Positions 46,384 to 55,391 of a stretch of DNA of 64,000 nt are shown here, piece by piece. Each line of letters begins with the position of its first letter. Position 1 is the first letter of the stretch. The notes beneath the pieces were generated by a model that saw only the letters and a list, made by a program, of their open reading frames with translations, was not told the origin of the DNA and ran no database searches. A program made the translations under genes and the position numbers. Source of the DNA: Isoptericola cucumis (lineage in GTDB: Bacteria; Actinomycetota; Actinomycetes; Actinomycetales; Cellulomonadaceae); assembly GCF_014635665.1 (NCBI RefSeq), contig NZ_BMDG01000013.1:1-64000 (forward strand), written 5' to 3'.

Positions 46384-46423
46384 CCGCGGGGCCGGGGCCC
46401 GGCGGCGGTCCTAGACTCGGCAG

Positions 46424-47128
46424 ATGACGCTCGTGACGTTCAAGGACCTGTGCATCGACGCCACCGACGCCACGGTGCTCGGGGCGTTCTGGGCGCGCGC
46501 GCTGGGTCTGGAGGCCGCGTCGCTGGACGACGGCGACGTGGCGCTGCGCGACGTGCCCGAGCCCGGCCGCGAGCCGGACCCGCACCGCACGGTGTGGGTC
46601 AACACGGTCCCCGAGGCGAAGACGGTCAAGCACCGCGTGCACCTCGACGTCCGCGCGGCGTCGCTCGACGACTTCCCGGCGAGCCCGCAGCTCACCGAGC
46701 CGGGAGAGTTCCTCTGGACCGTGATCGCCGACCCGGAGGGCGGCGAGCTCTGCGTGTTCACGGCCGACGACGTGCCCGACTACCGCCTCAAGGACGTCGT
46801 CGTCGACTGCGCGGACTACCGGGCGGTGGCGGAGTTCTGGCACGGGCTGCTGGGCGGCGTCCTGACCATGGACGACGACGAGGGCTACGCCTACCTGGAC
46901 GAGGGTGCGGGCGTGCCGTTCGAGTCGTTCGACTTCGTGCCGGTGCCCGAGCCCAAGACGGTGAAGAACCGCGTGCACTGGGACGTGACGCTGGGCGACG
47001 GCGTCACCACCGGCGACCTGGTCGCCCGGGGCGCGCAGGTGCTGCGCGGCCCGGACGCCGAGATCTCGTGGACGGTCATGGCCGACCCCGAGGGCAACGA
47101 GTTCTGCGTCTTCCCGACGCCGAGCTAG
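46424..47128 (+). CDS. two-domain VOC family protein
   Basis: 234 residues made of two glyoxalase-like modules: residues about 1-115 (FKDLCIDATDATVLGAFWAR) and 118-234 (KDVVVDCADYRAVAEFWHGL), each ending in a DPEG motif (DPEGGELCVF, DPEGNEFCVF). No substrate can be given. ATG at 46424 follows TAGACT (46412-46417) by 6 nt. Its stop shares the palindrome CTAG with the convergent exonuclease gene. Confidence 0.9.
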   Translation: MTLVTFKDLCIDATDATVLGAFWARALGLEAASLDDGDVALRDVPEPGREPDPHRTVWVNTVPEAKTVKHRVHLDVRAASLDDFPASPQLTEPGEFLWTVIADPEGGELCVFTADDVPDYRLKDVVVDCADYRAVAEFWHGLLGGVLTMDDDEGYAYLDEGAGVPFESFDFVPVPEPKTVKNRVHWDVTLGDGVTTGDLVARGAQVLRGPDAEISWTVMADPEGNEFCVFPTPS

Positions 47129-48114
47129 CGGGCGGTCGAGCCGGCCAGCGCGGCCAGCACCCGGTCCACGCTCGAGCGGATGCCCCAGCGCTCGACGAGA
47201 GCGTCCAGCGCGGCGGGGTCGGCGGGCTCGCGCGGCAGCGCGTCGTCCACGTCCGGCACGGGCGCGTCGCGGGCCACCTGCACCACCACGGGCGCCACGT
47301 CGAGGTAGTCCGCGGCGTCGATCAGCCGCCGGCGCTGGGTGGGCGTCAGCCCCGGCGCCCCGTCGCGGGCGGCGGCGCGGATCGCGTCGAGGCTGCCGAA
47401 CGCGTCGATCAGCTTGGCCGCCGTCTTCTCCCCGATGCCCGGCACGCCGGGCAGCCCGTCCGACGGGTCGCCGCGCAGGATCGCCATGTCCGCGTAGGCG
47501 GCCCCGGTCGGCACCCCGTACTTCTCCGCGATCCGCGCCTGGTCCACGACGTCCGGATCGCGCACCCCGCGCGCCGGGTACAGCACCCGCACGCCCGCGG
47601 TGTCGTCCACCAGCTGGAAGAGGTCCCGGTCTCCCGTGACGATGTCGACGCCCGCCGGCATGACGACCCCCGCCACCCCGGGCACCGGCATGGCCGCGGC
47701 GGCGGAGCGCTCGAGCTGCCGGGCGGTGAGCGTGCCGATGACGTCGTCCGCCTCGAATCCGGGGGCGCCCACGCGCGCGATGCCGAGGGCGGCCAGGACG
47801 TCCACGATGACGGGCACCTGCGGCGTGAGCGCGTCGGGGACCTCCTCGACGTCGGTCTCGCCGGCGGGCGTCAGCCGGGCCACCCGGTGCGCCTTGTAGG
47901 ACTCGATCGCGTCGACGCGGAACGCGGGGCGCCAGTCGTCGTCCCAGCACGCCACGAGCCGGTCGGGCCGGTGCTCGGTGACGAGGAAGGCGATCATGTC
48001 CAGCAGCCCGCGCACCGCGTTGACGGGCCTGCCGTCGGGGGAGCGCAACGAGTCGGGCAGACCGTAGAAGGCACGGAAGTACAGGCTCGCGGTGTCGAGC
48101 AGCATCAGGCTCAT
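47125..48114 (-). CDS. 5'-3' exonuclease (FEN-like, Pol I N-terminal type)
   Basis: 329 residues from the ATG at 48114 (MSLMLLDTASLYFRAFYGLP). Metal-binding Asp/Glu residues of the 5'-nuclease family: LLDTASLYFRA, ACWDDDWRP, FEADDVIGTL and IVTGDRDLFQLVDD; the helix-hairpin-helix is VPGIGEKTAAKLIDAFGSL. A stand-alone counterpart of the DNA polymerase I exonuclease domain, common in Actinobacteria, which helps remove primers or repair DNA. GAGGCT 6 nt before the ATG suggests leaderless transcription. It shares a CTAG stop with the VOC gene. Confidence 0.93.
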   Translation of the reverse strand: MSLMLLDTASLYFRAFYGLPDSLRSPDGRPVNAVRGLLDMIAFLVTEHRPDRLVACWDDDWRPAFRVDAIESYKAHRVARLTPAGETDVEEVPDALTPQVPVIVDVLAALGIARVGAPGFEADDVIGTLTARQLERSAAAAMPVPGVAGVVMPAGVDIVTGDRDLFQLVDDTAGVRVLYPARGVRDPDVVDQARIAEKYGVPTGAAYADMAILRGDPSDGLPGVPGIGEKTAAKLIDAFGSLDAIRAAARDGAPGLTPTQRRRLIDAADYLDVAPVVVQVARDAPVPDVDDALPREPADPAALDALVERWGIRSSVDRVLAALAGSTAR

Positions 48115-48157
48115 GGCCACAGCCTCCCATCCGCCGCGGCGGCGCGGCGTGCGCCCG

Positions 48158-49183
48158 TCAGTCGAGGCGCGCGGGCAGGCCGAACCGGGGGAACCAGGTG
48201 GCGGTGTCGAGGAACGTGGTGATGCCCGTGATGCGGCCGCCGCCGTCGTCCTCCAGGACCGCGAGCCCCCACGGCGACCACCCGCCCGTCGGGTCCTGGC
48301 GGTACTGGGCGTACGCCATCGACCCGTTCGCGCGCACCGGCAGGCAGCGCGACCCGCGGCAGCCCGCACCCGCGCCGAGCATCCAGCGCACGACCTCCGA
48401 GCGCCCGCTCACCCACATCGTGTACGGGGGCATGTTGAGCACGGCGTCCTCGTGCAGGAGCTTCACCAGGGCGTCCATGTCGTACCGCTCGAACGCGTCG
48501 AGGTAGCGCTCCAGGAGCTCCTGGTCCACGGGCGTCCAGCCGTCGCCGCGACCGTCCTCGCCGGCGTCGCGACGCAGCGCCTTGCTGCCGAGGGTGGCGC
48601 GGGCGCGCTGCAGGGCGCTGTTGACCGACGCGACGGTGGTGCCGAGGAGGGCGGCGACCTCCGCCGCCGACCAGCGCAGCACCTCGCGCAGCACGAGCAC
48701 CGCGCGCTGGCGGGGCGGCAGGTGCTGGAGCGCGGCGACGAAGGCGAGCCGGATCGACTCGTGCCCGACCGCCATGTCCGCGGGGTCGCCCGCACGCGGC
48801 AGCACCGCGTCGTCGGGGACGGGCTCGACCCACCGCTCCTCCGGCAGGACGTCGCCGAAGTACTGCTCCTCCGCGGGCTGCGCGCCGCCGAGGCCCATCG
48901 GCCGCTCGCGCCGCTTGCTGGAGCCCAGGTGGTCGAAGCACACGTTGGTCGCGATCCGGTACAGCCACGAGCGCAGCGACGAGCGGCCCTCGAACCGGTC
49001 GTACGCGCGCCAGGCACGCAGCATGGTCTCCTGCACGGCGTCGTCGGCCTCGAACGCGCCGCCGAGCATCCGGTAGCAGTACCCGGTGAGCTCGCCGCGG
49101 AACGGCTCGAGGAGCGCGCCGACGTCCTCGTCGGTGGTGGTGTCCGGGCGGCTGAGCGTCTCGACCTCAGGTGAACGTGTCAC
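48158..49183 (-). CDS. ECF-type sigma-70 factor with SnoaL-like C-terminal domain
   Basis: 341 residues. Region 2 (residues about 20-95, with EADDAVQETMLRAWRAYDRF and RSWLYRIATNVCFDHL) and region 4 (about 155-210, LPPRQRAVLVLREVLRWSAAEVAALLG) make a complete sigma factor. The C-terminal ~120 residues resemble a SnoaL/NTF2 domain, as in the SigJ/SigG-like group that has no separate anti-sigma factor. The GTG at 49183 follows TACCGT by 7 nt. It is adjacent to the phosphatase and AAA-LuxR genes on the same strand. Confidence 0.92.
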   Translation of the reverse strand: MTRSPEVETLSRPDTTTDEDVGALLEPFRGELTGYCYRMLGGAFEADDAVQETMLRAWRAYDRFEGRSSLRSWLYRIATNVCFDHLGSSKRRERPMGLGGAQPAEEQYFGDVLPEERWVEPVPDDAVLPRAGDPADMAVGHESIRLAFVAALQHLPPRQRAVLVLREVLRWSAAEVAALLGTTVASVNSALQRARATLGSKALRRDAGEDGRGDGWTPVDQELLERYLDAFERYDMDALVKLLHEDAVLNMPPYTMWVSGRSEVVRWMLGAGAGCRGSRCLPVRANGSMAYAQYRQDPTGGWSPWGLAVLEDDGGGRITGITTFLDTATWFPRFGLPARLD

Positions 49184-49239
49184 GCGTCACACGGTACGAC
49201 GGCCCTCCGACACTCGACAGGGCTCCGGCGGGGGAGGTT

Positions 49240-51609
49240 TCAGCGGGGGTCCTCGCGCGGCAGCACCCGCTCGACGAGCGGCACGGTGCCCGACGCCGGC
49301 GTCGCCGGCCGCGTCCGCACCCGCTGCACCGCGCCTGTGAGCGGGCGCGAGCCCCGGTCGATCTCGAACCACACCGTCTTGCCCTCGACGACCCCGGAGT
49401 GCCGGCCCACCGCGTCCGAGCCGTCGTGGCGCTCCACGCCCCACCGCGACGCCAGCCGGTCGAGGAAGAGCACCCCGCGGCCCGACAGGTCGTGCGGGCT
49501 GGGGGACTGCAGCTCCGGCTCGGCCGTGCTGCCGTCACGCACCCCGACGCGCAGGCGCCGGCCGTCCACCTCGACCCGGGCCGTGATGGGCCCCTCGCCG
49601 TGCTCGAGGGCGTTGGTGAGGATCTCGGAGGTGAGCAGCATCGCGGTGCGGCGCCGCTCGTCGTCGACCTCGCACGACTCCAGGACGTCGTCGACCCACC
49701 GTCGGGTCGGCCCCAGGTCGCTGAGGTCGTCGGAGGCCACGCGCCGCTCGGCGCGCGCGGGGCCCGCGGGCGACGGGGGACCGGACGGCGCAGGCACCCG
49801 CACGCGCACGGCCAGCACCGCGACGTCGTCGCGCTGCGGGTCGGCGACCAGGCCGCGCAGGAGCGCGCGCGGCACCGCCGACGTGGCCTCGCCGTGGGCG
49901 CCGGCGAGCACCCGCTCGAGGTCCGCGAGGCGCTCCTCGCTCGGGACGCCCCGGCGTTCCACCAGCCCGTCCGTGTACAGCACGAGGGTGTCGCCCGGCA
50001 GGAGCCGGCAGGTGCGGTCGGTGCGCCCCGTGGCGGGCACGACGCCGAGCAGCAGGTCGGGCACGTCGGCCAGGCGCTGCACCGTCCCGTCGCGGCGCAG
50101 GACCATCGGCGGCGGGTGCCCGGCGACCGACCAGGTGAGGGTGTACGCCCGCTCGGGGCGCTCGGCGGCGTCGTCACCGGCCTCCGCCCCGGTCGCGACG
50201 GGCCCGGGCGAGGGCGACGGCGGGTCCCGGTCCAGGCGGGCGACGACGGCCGTCGCCATCGCGCTCGGGCCGAGGCGGTCGTTGGCGCGGTCGAGGCGGG
50301 ACAGGAGCGCGGCCGGCGACTCGTCGTGGCTCCACGCCAGGGCGCGCAGCATCGACCGCAGCTGCCCCATCTGCGCGGCGGCGTGCACGTCGTGGCCGGC
50401 CACGTCGCCGATCATCACGATCGCCGTGCCGTCGTCGCGTACCACCGCGTCGTACCAGTCGCCGCCGACCTGGTCCGTGCGCGCCGCCGGGGAGTAGGTG
50501 GTCGCGATGTCGAGGTGCGCCACGGTCGGGGGCGCCGTCAGCATCGACTCCTGCAGCGTCGTCGCGACGCGGCGCCGGGCCTCCAGCAGCGCCACCCGCT
50601 CCAGCGCGAGGGCGACGTACCGGCTGATGGTCGACTCGAGCGCCGCCGTCTCGGCGTCGTGCTCCCGCACCGTGTCCCACACGCACGCGATCACGCCCAC
50701 GACGGTGCCGTTGGAGGACACCGGCAGGAACGAGCGCGCCCCCTCGGAGACCGACCCGACGGGCCGCATCTCCGGGTAGGCGGCCACCATCTCCGCGTGG
50801 TCGCGGAAGCGCAGCGGGGTGCGGGTGCGCACGACGTGCGTGTCCGGCCGGGCGGCGTCGAGGCGGGTGCTGCGCATCTGCGTCGTGCCCGGCTCCTGGT
50901 GCCCGACGGTGAAGAACGACAGGTGGCGGCGGTCGGCGTCCACCAGGGCGAGCGACACCCAGCGCGCGCCCGTGCCGGTGCCGATGACGTGCGCGATCGC
51001 GTCCTCGACCTCGTCCAGCGTGGTCACCCGCGCGAACCGTTCGCTCAGGCCGAGCAGGAACCGGGAGCGACGGTGGGCGCGGAACGCGACCTGCTCGGCG
51101 AGGCGCGCCCGCTCCCGCTCCGCGCGCATGCGCAGCTCGCTGGAGCAGGCCGCGGACAGGTCGGCGAGGGTGGCCAGGTCGACCTCGGTCCAGTCGCGGA
51201 CCTCGGACGACAGGGCCCACAGCGCGCCCACCACCTGGCCGCGGGCGTCCTCGACCGGGTAGCCGGCGTAGGAGCAGGCCACGAGGTCCTGGACCTGGTG
51301 GCGGCCCTCGACGCGCGGGTCGTTCTCGGCGTCGCGCACCACCAGGGGGGTGCGGGTGCGCGCGACCGTCGCCGTCAGCGGCTGCGGCAGGGAGATGCGG
51401 CGGGTGCGCTGCGCCTCCTCCGGGAAGCCGACCGCGCCCGGGAGAGTCTGGCCCGTGGGCCCGAGCATGACGATGGCGGCGGCGGGCACGCCCAGCTGGC
51501 GGTGCACGAGCCGCGCGATGCGGTCGAAAACCTCGTCTGCGACGGGCTCTCCGGCGGCGGGGTCGGTCTCGGGAGCGGGCAGTGAGCCGACGACCTGGAC
51601 TTCCGGCAC
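49240..51609 (-). CDS. GAF-GAF-SpoIIE phosphatase-HATPase protein
   Basis: 789 residues. Two GAF-type sensors (about 25-165 and 185-330), a PP2C/SpoIIE phosphatase (about 350-590: VGGDWYDAVVRDDGTAIVM, MIGDVAGHDVHAAAQ, DTLVLYTDGLVERRG, DDVAVLA) and a C-terminal RsbW-like ATPase (about 640-760: LTSEILTNALEHGEGPI, SGRGVLFLDRLASRWGV). A protein that both dephosphorylates and phosphorylates an antagonist could be a self-contained partner switch. It is a close paralog of 13657-15381, which lacks the kinase. GTG start at 51609. Confidence 0.92.
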   Translation of the reverse strand: MPEVQVVGSLPAPETDPAAGEPVADEVFDRIARLVHRQLGVPAAAIVMLGPTGQTLPGAVGFPEEAQRTRRISLPQPLTATVARTRTPLVVRDAENDPRVEGRHQVQDLVACSYAGYPVEDARGQVVGALWALSSEVRDWTEVDLATLADLSAACSSELRMRAERERARLAEQVAFRAHRRSRFLLGLSERFARVTTLDEVEDAIAHVIGTGTGARWVSLALVDADRRHLSFFTVGHQEPGTTQMRSTRLDAARPDTHVVRTRTPLRFRDHAEMVAAYPEMRPVGSVSEGARSFLPVSSNGTVVGVIACVWDTVREHDAETAALESTISRYVALALERVALLEARRRVATTLQESMLTAPPTVAHLDIATTYSPAARTDQVGGDWYDAVVRDDGTAIVMIGDVAGHDVHAAAQMGQLRSMLRALAWSHDESPAALLSRLDRANDRLGPSAMATAVVARLDRDPPSPSPGPVATGAEAGDDAAERPERAYTLTWSVAGHPPPMVLRRDGTVQRLADVPDLLLGVVPATGRTDRTCRLLPGDTLVLYTDGLVERRGVPSEERLADLERVLAGAHGEATSAVPRALLRGLVADPQRDDVAVLAVRVRVPAPSGPPSPAGPARAERRVASDDLSDLGPTRRWVDDVLESCEVDDERRRTAMLLTSEILTNALEHGEGPITARVEVDGRRLRVGVRDGSTAEPELQSPSPHDLSGRGVLFLDRLASRWGVERHDGSDAVGRHSGVVEGKTVWFEIDRGSRPLTGAVQRVRTRPATPASGTVPLVERVLPREDPR

Positions 51610-51633
51610 CTCGTCAGTATGGACCCTGCTCGC

Positions 51634-54576
51634 TCAGACGCCGAGGAGCCCGCGCCGGTGCGCGACCGCGACGGCCTCCGCCCGCCCGGACACCCCCAGC
51701 TTGGCGAGCAGGTTCGACACGTGGACGCTGACCGTCTTGGTGGAGATGTACAGCTGCTCGCCGATCTGCCGGTTGCTCAGCCCCTGCGCCACCAGCGTCA
51801 GCACCTCCTCCTCGCGCTCGGTCAGGACGGAGGTGGTGCGGCGGGCGCCCGGCAGCGGCACGCGGGCGCGGCGCCCCCAGGCGTGGATCGCGTCGGCGAG
51901 CGGGGCCGCGCCCATCGCCCGCGCCTCGCCCAGCGCCTCGGCGGCCTCCACCTCCGCGGCCGACACGTCGCCGGTGGCCCGCAGCGCCTGCGCCCAGCGG
52001 AAGCGGGAGCGGGCCACCTCGTACCGGTAGCCGAAGTCGAACTCGCGCACCGTCGACTCCCAGACGGCGGGGTCGGCGGGGGCGTCGGCGAGCGCGGCCC
52101 GCAGCCGGGAGTGCTCCGCCTCCGCCCGCCGCAACCAGGCGCGCCCCTCCGGCCCGAGCTGGCCGCCGCGCGGGCGCCCGCGGCGCGCGGTCTCGCGCGC
52201 GACCTCGACCAGCGCGTCGCCGCGGGCGAGCCCGTCGGCCCCCGTGTCGGCGGCGCCCCGGGGGCGGGCCTCGGCCTCGTCGGCCAGCGCGGCGAGGGCG
52301 AGCGCGCAGATCCAGATGCGGCCGAGGAAGAACTCCGACCACGCGGCGCCCAGGTGCGCGGCGACCTCCTCCGCGAGCGCGACCGCGTCGTCGTAGCGGC
52401 CCGCCCACGTCATGGCGTCGACGAGGGTGCCGCCGGAGATCAGCGCGACCTGGCCGTCGGAGTCCCAGTGGGGACGCAGCACCTCCGCCCGGGGGGCCGC
52501 GTCGGCGCCCTCGCGGGCGACCGCGGCGTACAGGCGGCCGGTCTCGAGGTAGGGCAGCACCCAGGCGGGGGCGCCCGCGGGCAGCTCGCGCTCCGTCAGG
52601 TCCCCGGTGAGGTAGGGGAGGATCTGGGCGAGGTCGACCATCTCCACCCCGTACGTGGACCACAGCATGCCCGTGGCGCGCGCCCGTGCGAGCCCGTCGT
52701 CGAGGGTGTGCGCCGCGGCCTCGAGGCGGCCGGCGTAGAAGTGCGTGGCGGACAGGTTGTACCAGGACCGCAGCTCCGTGGGCAGGTCGCCCGCGTCGAC
52801 GGCGCGCTCGCGGGCCGCCGCGAGGCGCCCCGCGGCGGCGTCGGGCTCGGCGACCTCGAGGATGGCGAGGGTGGTCTGCGCGTCCGCCTCCGCGGACGCG
52901 GCGCCCGCGCGCCGCGCGACGTCGACCGCCAGCCGTGCGTAGGTGCCGGCCTCGTCGTCCAGGTCCTTGGTGAGCAGCACCCGGGCGCGGACCGCGAGCG
53001 TCCACGCCAGGTCCGCCGTGGCCTCGGCGTCGTCGACGGACGGCTCGCCCGCGCCGTCCGCGCCGGGGAGCAGCACGTCCAGCGCGAGGGTGGTCTGCTC
53101 CAGCGCGTCGTGCGCGGGCTCGACCGCCAGCAGGTGGCGGACCAGCACGTGCCGCAGCCGCGCCTGGCGCTCCGGGTCGTCGTGCAGGGCCTCGACGGCC
53201 CGCCGGGCCAGCTGTTCCGCCCGCGTCGTCTGACCCGCGGAGCTGGCGGCGGCCGCGGTCTGGAGCGCGACGTCGACCCGGTCGGCGCCGACGAGGTCCC
53301 CGGCGTCGGGCACCGACTCCCACAGCGACAGGACCTGGTCGAGGTGGCGCAGCTCCTCGGCGGGGGCGAGCAGCTCGGCCGCGCTCCGTGCCGCCTCCCA
53401 CGAGGCGACGAGCGCGGCGGGCAGGTCGTGGGAGTGGAGCGCGTGGTGCGCGCGGTTGGCCGCGGAGCCGAGCCCCGGGTTGTCGGTGAGCGCCCCCAGG
53501 TAGGCCCGGTGCATCGCCGTGCGCTCGCCGGGCAGCAGGTCGAGCTCCAGCGCCTCGGCGACGAGCGCGTGGCGGAACGCGACGTGCTGCCCCTCCACGC
53601 CCAGCACCTGCTGCGCCACGGCCTCGCGCAGCGCGGCGTCCGCCGCGCCGGGGGCGTCCAGGCCGGACGTGCGCGGCGCCGCGGCGCGCAGCAGCGCCTC
53701 GTCCACCTGGCGCCCGGCCACCGACGCCAGGCGCACCAGCTGCTGCACGGCCGGGTCGAGGCGCTGCAGCCGCGCCTGCAGCACGTCGGCCAGCGACCAC
53801 GGCAGGCCCGCCGACGACTGCCCGGCGTCGAGCAGCTCCTCCGCGAAGAAGGCGTTGCCGTCCGACCGGCTGCGCACGGCGTCGAACTCCCGCTCGTCGA
53901 GCGGCTCGCCGCGGGTCGCGGTGGTGAACTCGCGCAGCTCGTCGGTGGTGAACGGCGTCAGCTCCACGTGCTCCACCGGGCGCTGCCGGTGCAGCTCCGC
54001 GATGACGGGCCGCAGGGGATGGCGGCGGTGCACGTCGTCGCTGCGGTACGTCACGACGAGCAGCAGGTGCTCGGAGCGCAGCCGTGCCACGACGAACCGC
54101 AGCACGTCGCGCGTGGACTCGTCCGCCCAGTGCGCGTCCTCCACCACGAGCACCAGCGGGGCGCCCGCCCGCCCGGCGGCGGCGAGGCTGCCCGCGACGC
54201 CGTCGAGGAGCTGCAGCCGCTCGGCGTGGTCGGTGCCCGATCCGGTGGCCGGGTCCAGCAGCCGGGTCAGGGCGGGCCGCTGGCCGATCACGTCGGACAC
54301 GCCCGCGTCGTCGCGCAGCTGGGCGAGCGCCTCGGTGAACGGCAGGTACGGGATGCCCACCTCGCCCAGGTCGACGCAGTGCGCGGTGACGACGCGCGCC
54401 CCTGCTGCCTGCGCGACCTCGGCGAGGTGGGTGACGAGCCGGGTCTTGCCGACCCCGGCGTCGCCGCCGAGCAGCAGCACGCCGGGCATCCCGTCCGCCG
54501 CGCGCTCCAGCGCACGACGGAAGGTGTCGACCTGCTCGTCGCGGGCGATCAGCGGGACCTGGGGGGAACGGCGCAC
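51634..54576 (-). CDS. large AAA-ATPase LuxR-family regulator (LAL)
   Basis: 980 residues. Walker A GGDAGVGKTRL near residue 35, a Walker B-type strand in LVLVVEDAHWADEST, a long helical region typical of TPR-like repeats, and a C-terminal LuxR HTH (LTEREEEVLTLVAQGLSNRQ, VSVHVSNLLAKLGVSGR). It belongs to the MalT/LAL group of ATP-dependent activators. GTG at 54576 was chosen: an upstream in-frame start at 54918 would cross the next gene, and GACGAT lies 6 nt before this GTG. The inducer is unknown. It lies 24 bp upstream of the phosphatase gene on the same strand. Confidence 0.9.
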   Translation of the reverse strand: MRRSPQVPLIARDEQVDTFRRALERAADGMPGVLLLGGDAGVGKTRLVTHLAEVAQAAGARVVTAHCVDLGEVGIPYLPFTEALAQLRDDAGVSDVIGQRPALTRLLDPATGSGTDHAERLQLLDGVAGSLAAAGRAGAPLVLVVEDAHWADESTRDVLRFVVARLRSEHLLLVVTYRSDDVHRRHPLRPVIAELHRQRPVEHVELTPFTTDELREFTTATRGEPLDEREFDAVRSRSDGNAFFAEELLDAGQSSAGLPWSLADVLQARLQRLDPAVQQLVRLASVAGRQVDEALLRAAAPRTSGLDAPGAADAALREAVAQQVLGVEGQHVAFRHALVAEALELDLLPGERTAMHRAYLGALTDNPGLGSAANRAHHALHSHDLPAALVASWEAARSAAELLAPAEELRHLDQVLSLWESVPDAGDLVGADRVDVALQTAAAASSAGQTTRAEQLARRAVEALHDDPERQARLRHVLVRHLLAVEPAHDALEQTTLALDVLLPGADGAGEPSVDDAEATADLAWTLAVRARVLLTKDLDDEAGTYARLAVDVARRAGAASAEADAQTTLAILEVAEPDAAAGRLAAARERAVDAGDLPTELRSWYNLSATHFYAGRLEAAAHTLDDGLARARATGMLWSTYGVEMVDLAQILPYLTGDLTERELPAGAPAWVLPYLETGRLYAAVAREGADAAPRAEVLRPHWDSDGQVALISGGTLVDAMTWAGRYDDAVALAEEVAAHLGAAWSEFFLGRIWICALALAALADEAEARPRGAADTGADGLARGDALVEVARETARRGRPRGGQLGPEGRAWLRRAEAEHSRLRAALADAPADPAVWESTVREFDFGYRYEVARSRFRWAQALRATGDVSAAEVEAAEALGEARAMGAAPLADAIHAWGRRARVPLPGARRTTSVLTEREEEVLTLVAQGLSNRQIGEQLYISTKTVSVHVSNLLAKLGVSGRAEAVAVAHRRGLLGV

Positions 54577-54664
54577 CCCGTGATCGTCCCACCGGCCGCC
54601 CACACCCGCCCCAGGATTTCCCGCGCCCCCGGCCGCCGGGCCGGGGGCGCCGACCGCCCGCACG

Positions 54665-55057
54665 TCAGGCGGCCCGGCGTCCGGCGCCGTCCTGCGGCCG
54701 CATCGCGGCCAGGGCGTCGGAGATCTCCGACGTCCGGCGGGTGACCTGCTGGTCCCACGCCCGGGCGTCGGTGCGGGCGGCGACGGCGTCCATCGCGGAC
54801 CCGAGCCGCTCGACGGCCCGGCGGGCGCGGGCGGTCCGGGTGGCGTCGCGGTCCGCGACCTCCCGGGCCCGGACGGCGCGACGTGCCGCGACCCGGGCGC
54901 CGGCGGCCTCCACGGCACGACGCGTCTGGCGGGCGACCCACGTGCCCGCGGTGCGCACCATGCGCGGCGTGCCCCGCTGGTAGCTGCGGGCGAGCCGCTC
55001 GCGGCGGTACTCCTGCTCGGCCATGATCGCCAGGTCGAAAACCGACATCTGGTCCAT
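54665..55057 (-). CDS. Arg-rich helical protein of unknown function
   Basis: 130 residues, very rich in Arg and Ala, predicted mainly helical, with a possible coiled coil in the middle (ARVAARRAVRAREVADRD). No signal or membrane segment. Start MDQMSVFDLAIMAEQEYRRE; an AAGAG sequence lies just before the ATG. It ends 88 bp before the LAL regulator gene, on the same strand. Charged character suggests nucleic-acid or membrane-surface binding; not recognised. Confidence 0.65.
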   Translation of the reverse strand: MDQMSVFDLAIMAEQEYRRERLARSYQRGTPRMVRTAGTWVARQTRRAVEAAGARVAARRAVRAREVADRDATRTARARRAVERLGSAMDAVAARTDARAWDQQVTRRTSEISDALAAMRPQDGAGRRAA

Positions 55058-55391
55058 CTCTTCGTCCCCTCGCCGGCCGGGCGTTCCCGGCCTCTCGTGC
55101 CGGCCCCTGCCGGCTGTCCGTCGATCTCGTGGTGCCCACGCTCGTCCTGAGGCCGGGGTCCGCGGATCGGTCAGTTGCCCCGTCTTCGCCGGGCGGGGTA
55201 CCTCAGACGCCGTCCGACCTGCTGAGGGGGTGGTCTGAGGTGGTCCCGCGAGGGGCCTGAGGCACCCCGCCGGGGCCGTGCACCGCCGCCGGCGGGCCTG
55301 CTATCGCCCCGGGCATCCGTCACGGCTATCCGTTGCGATCTGGGTCACACCGGTCGCACACTGGAGACCGGACCGATACGGGGGTGGACTC
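55058..55391. other. 334-bp divergent gap with a CTGAGG repeat cluster
   Basis: No gene seen. Five CTGAGG/CCTCAG hexamers lie in 116 bp (55147-55152, 55201-55206, 55222-55227, 55235-55240, 55257-55262). Two belong to a perfect 9-bp inverted repeat, ACCTCAGAC (55200-55208) and GTCTGAGGT (55233-55241). Possible operator array between two unrecognised genes. Confidence 0.55.
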
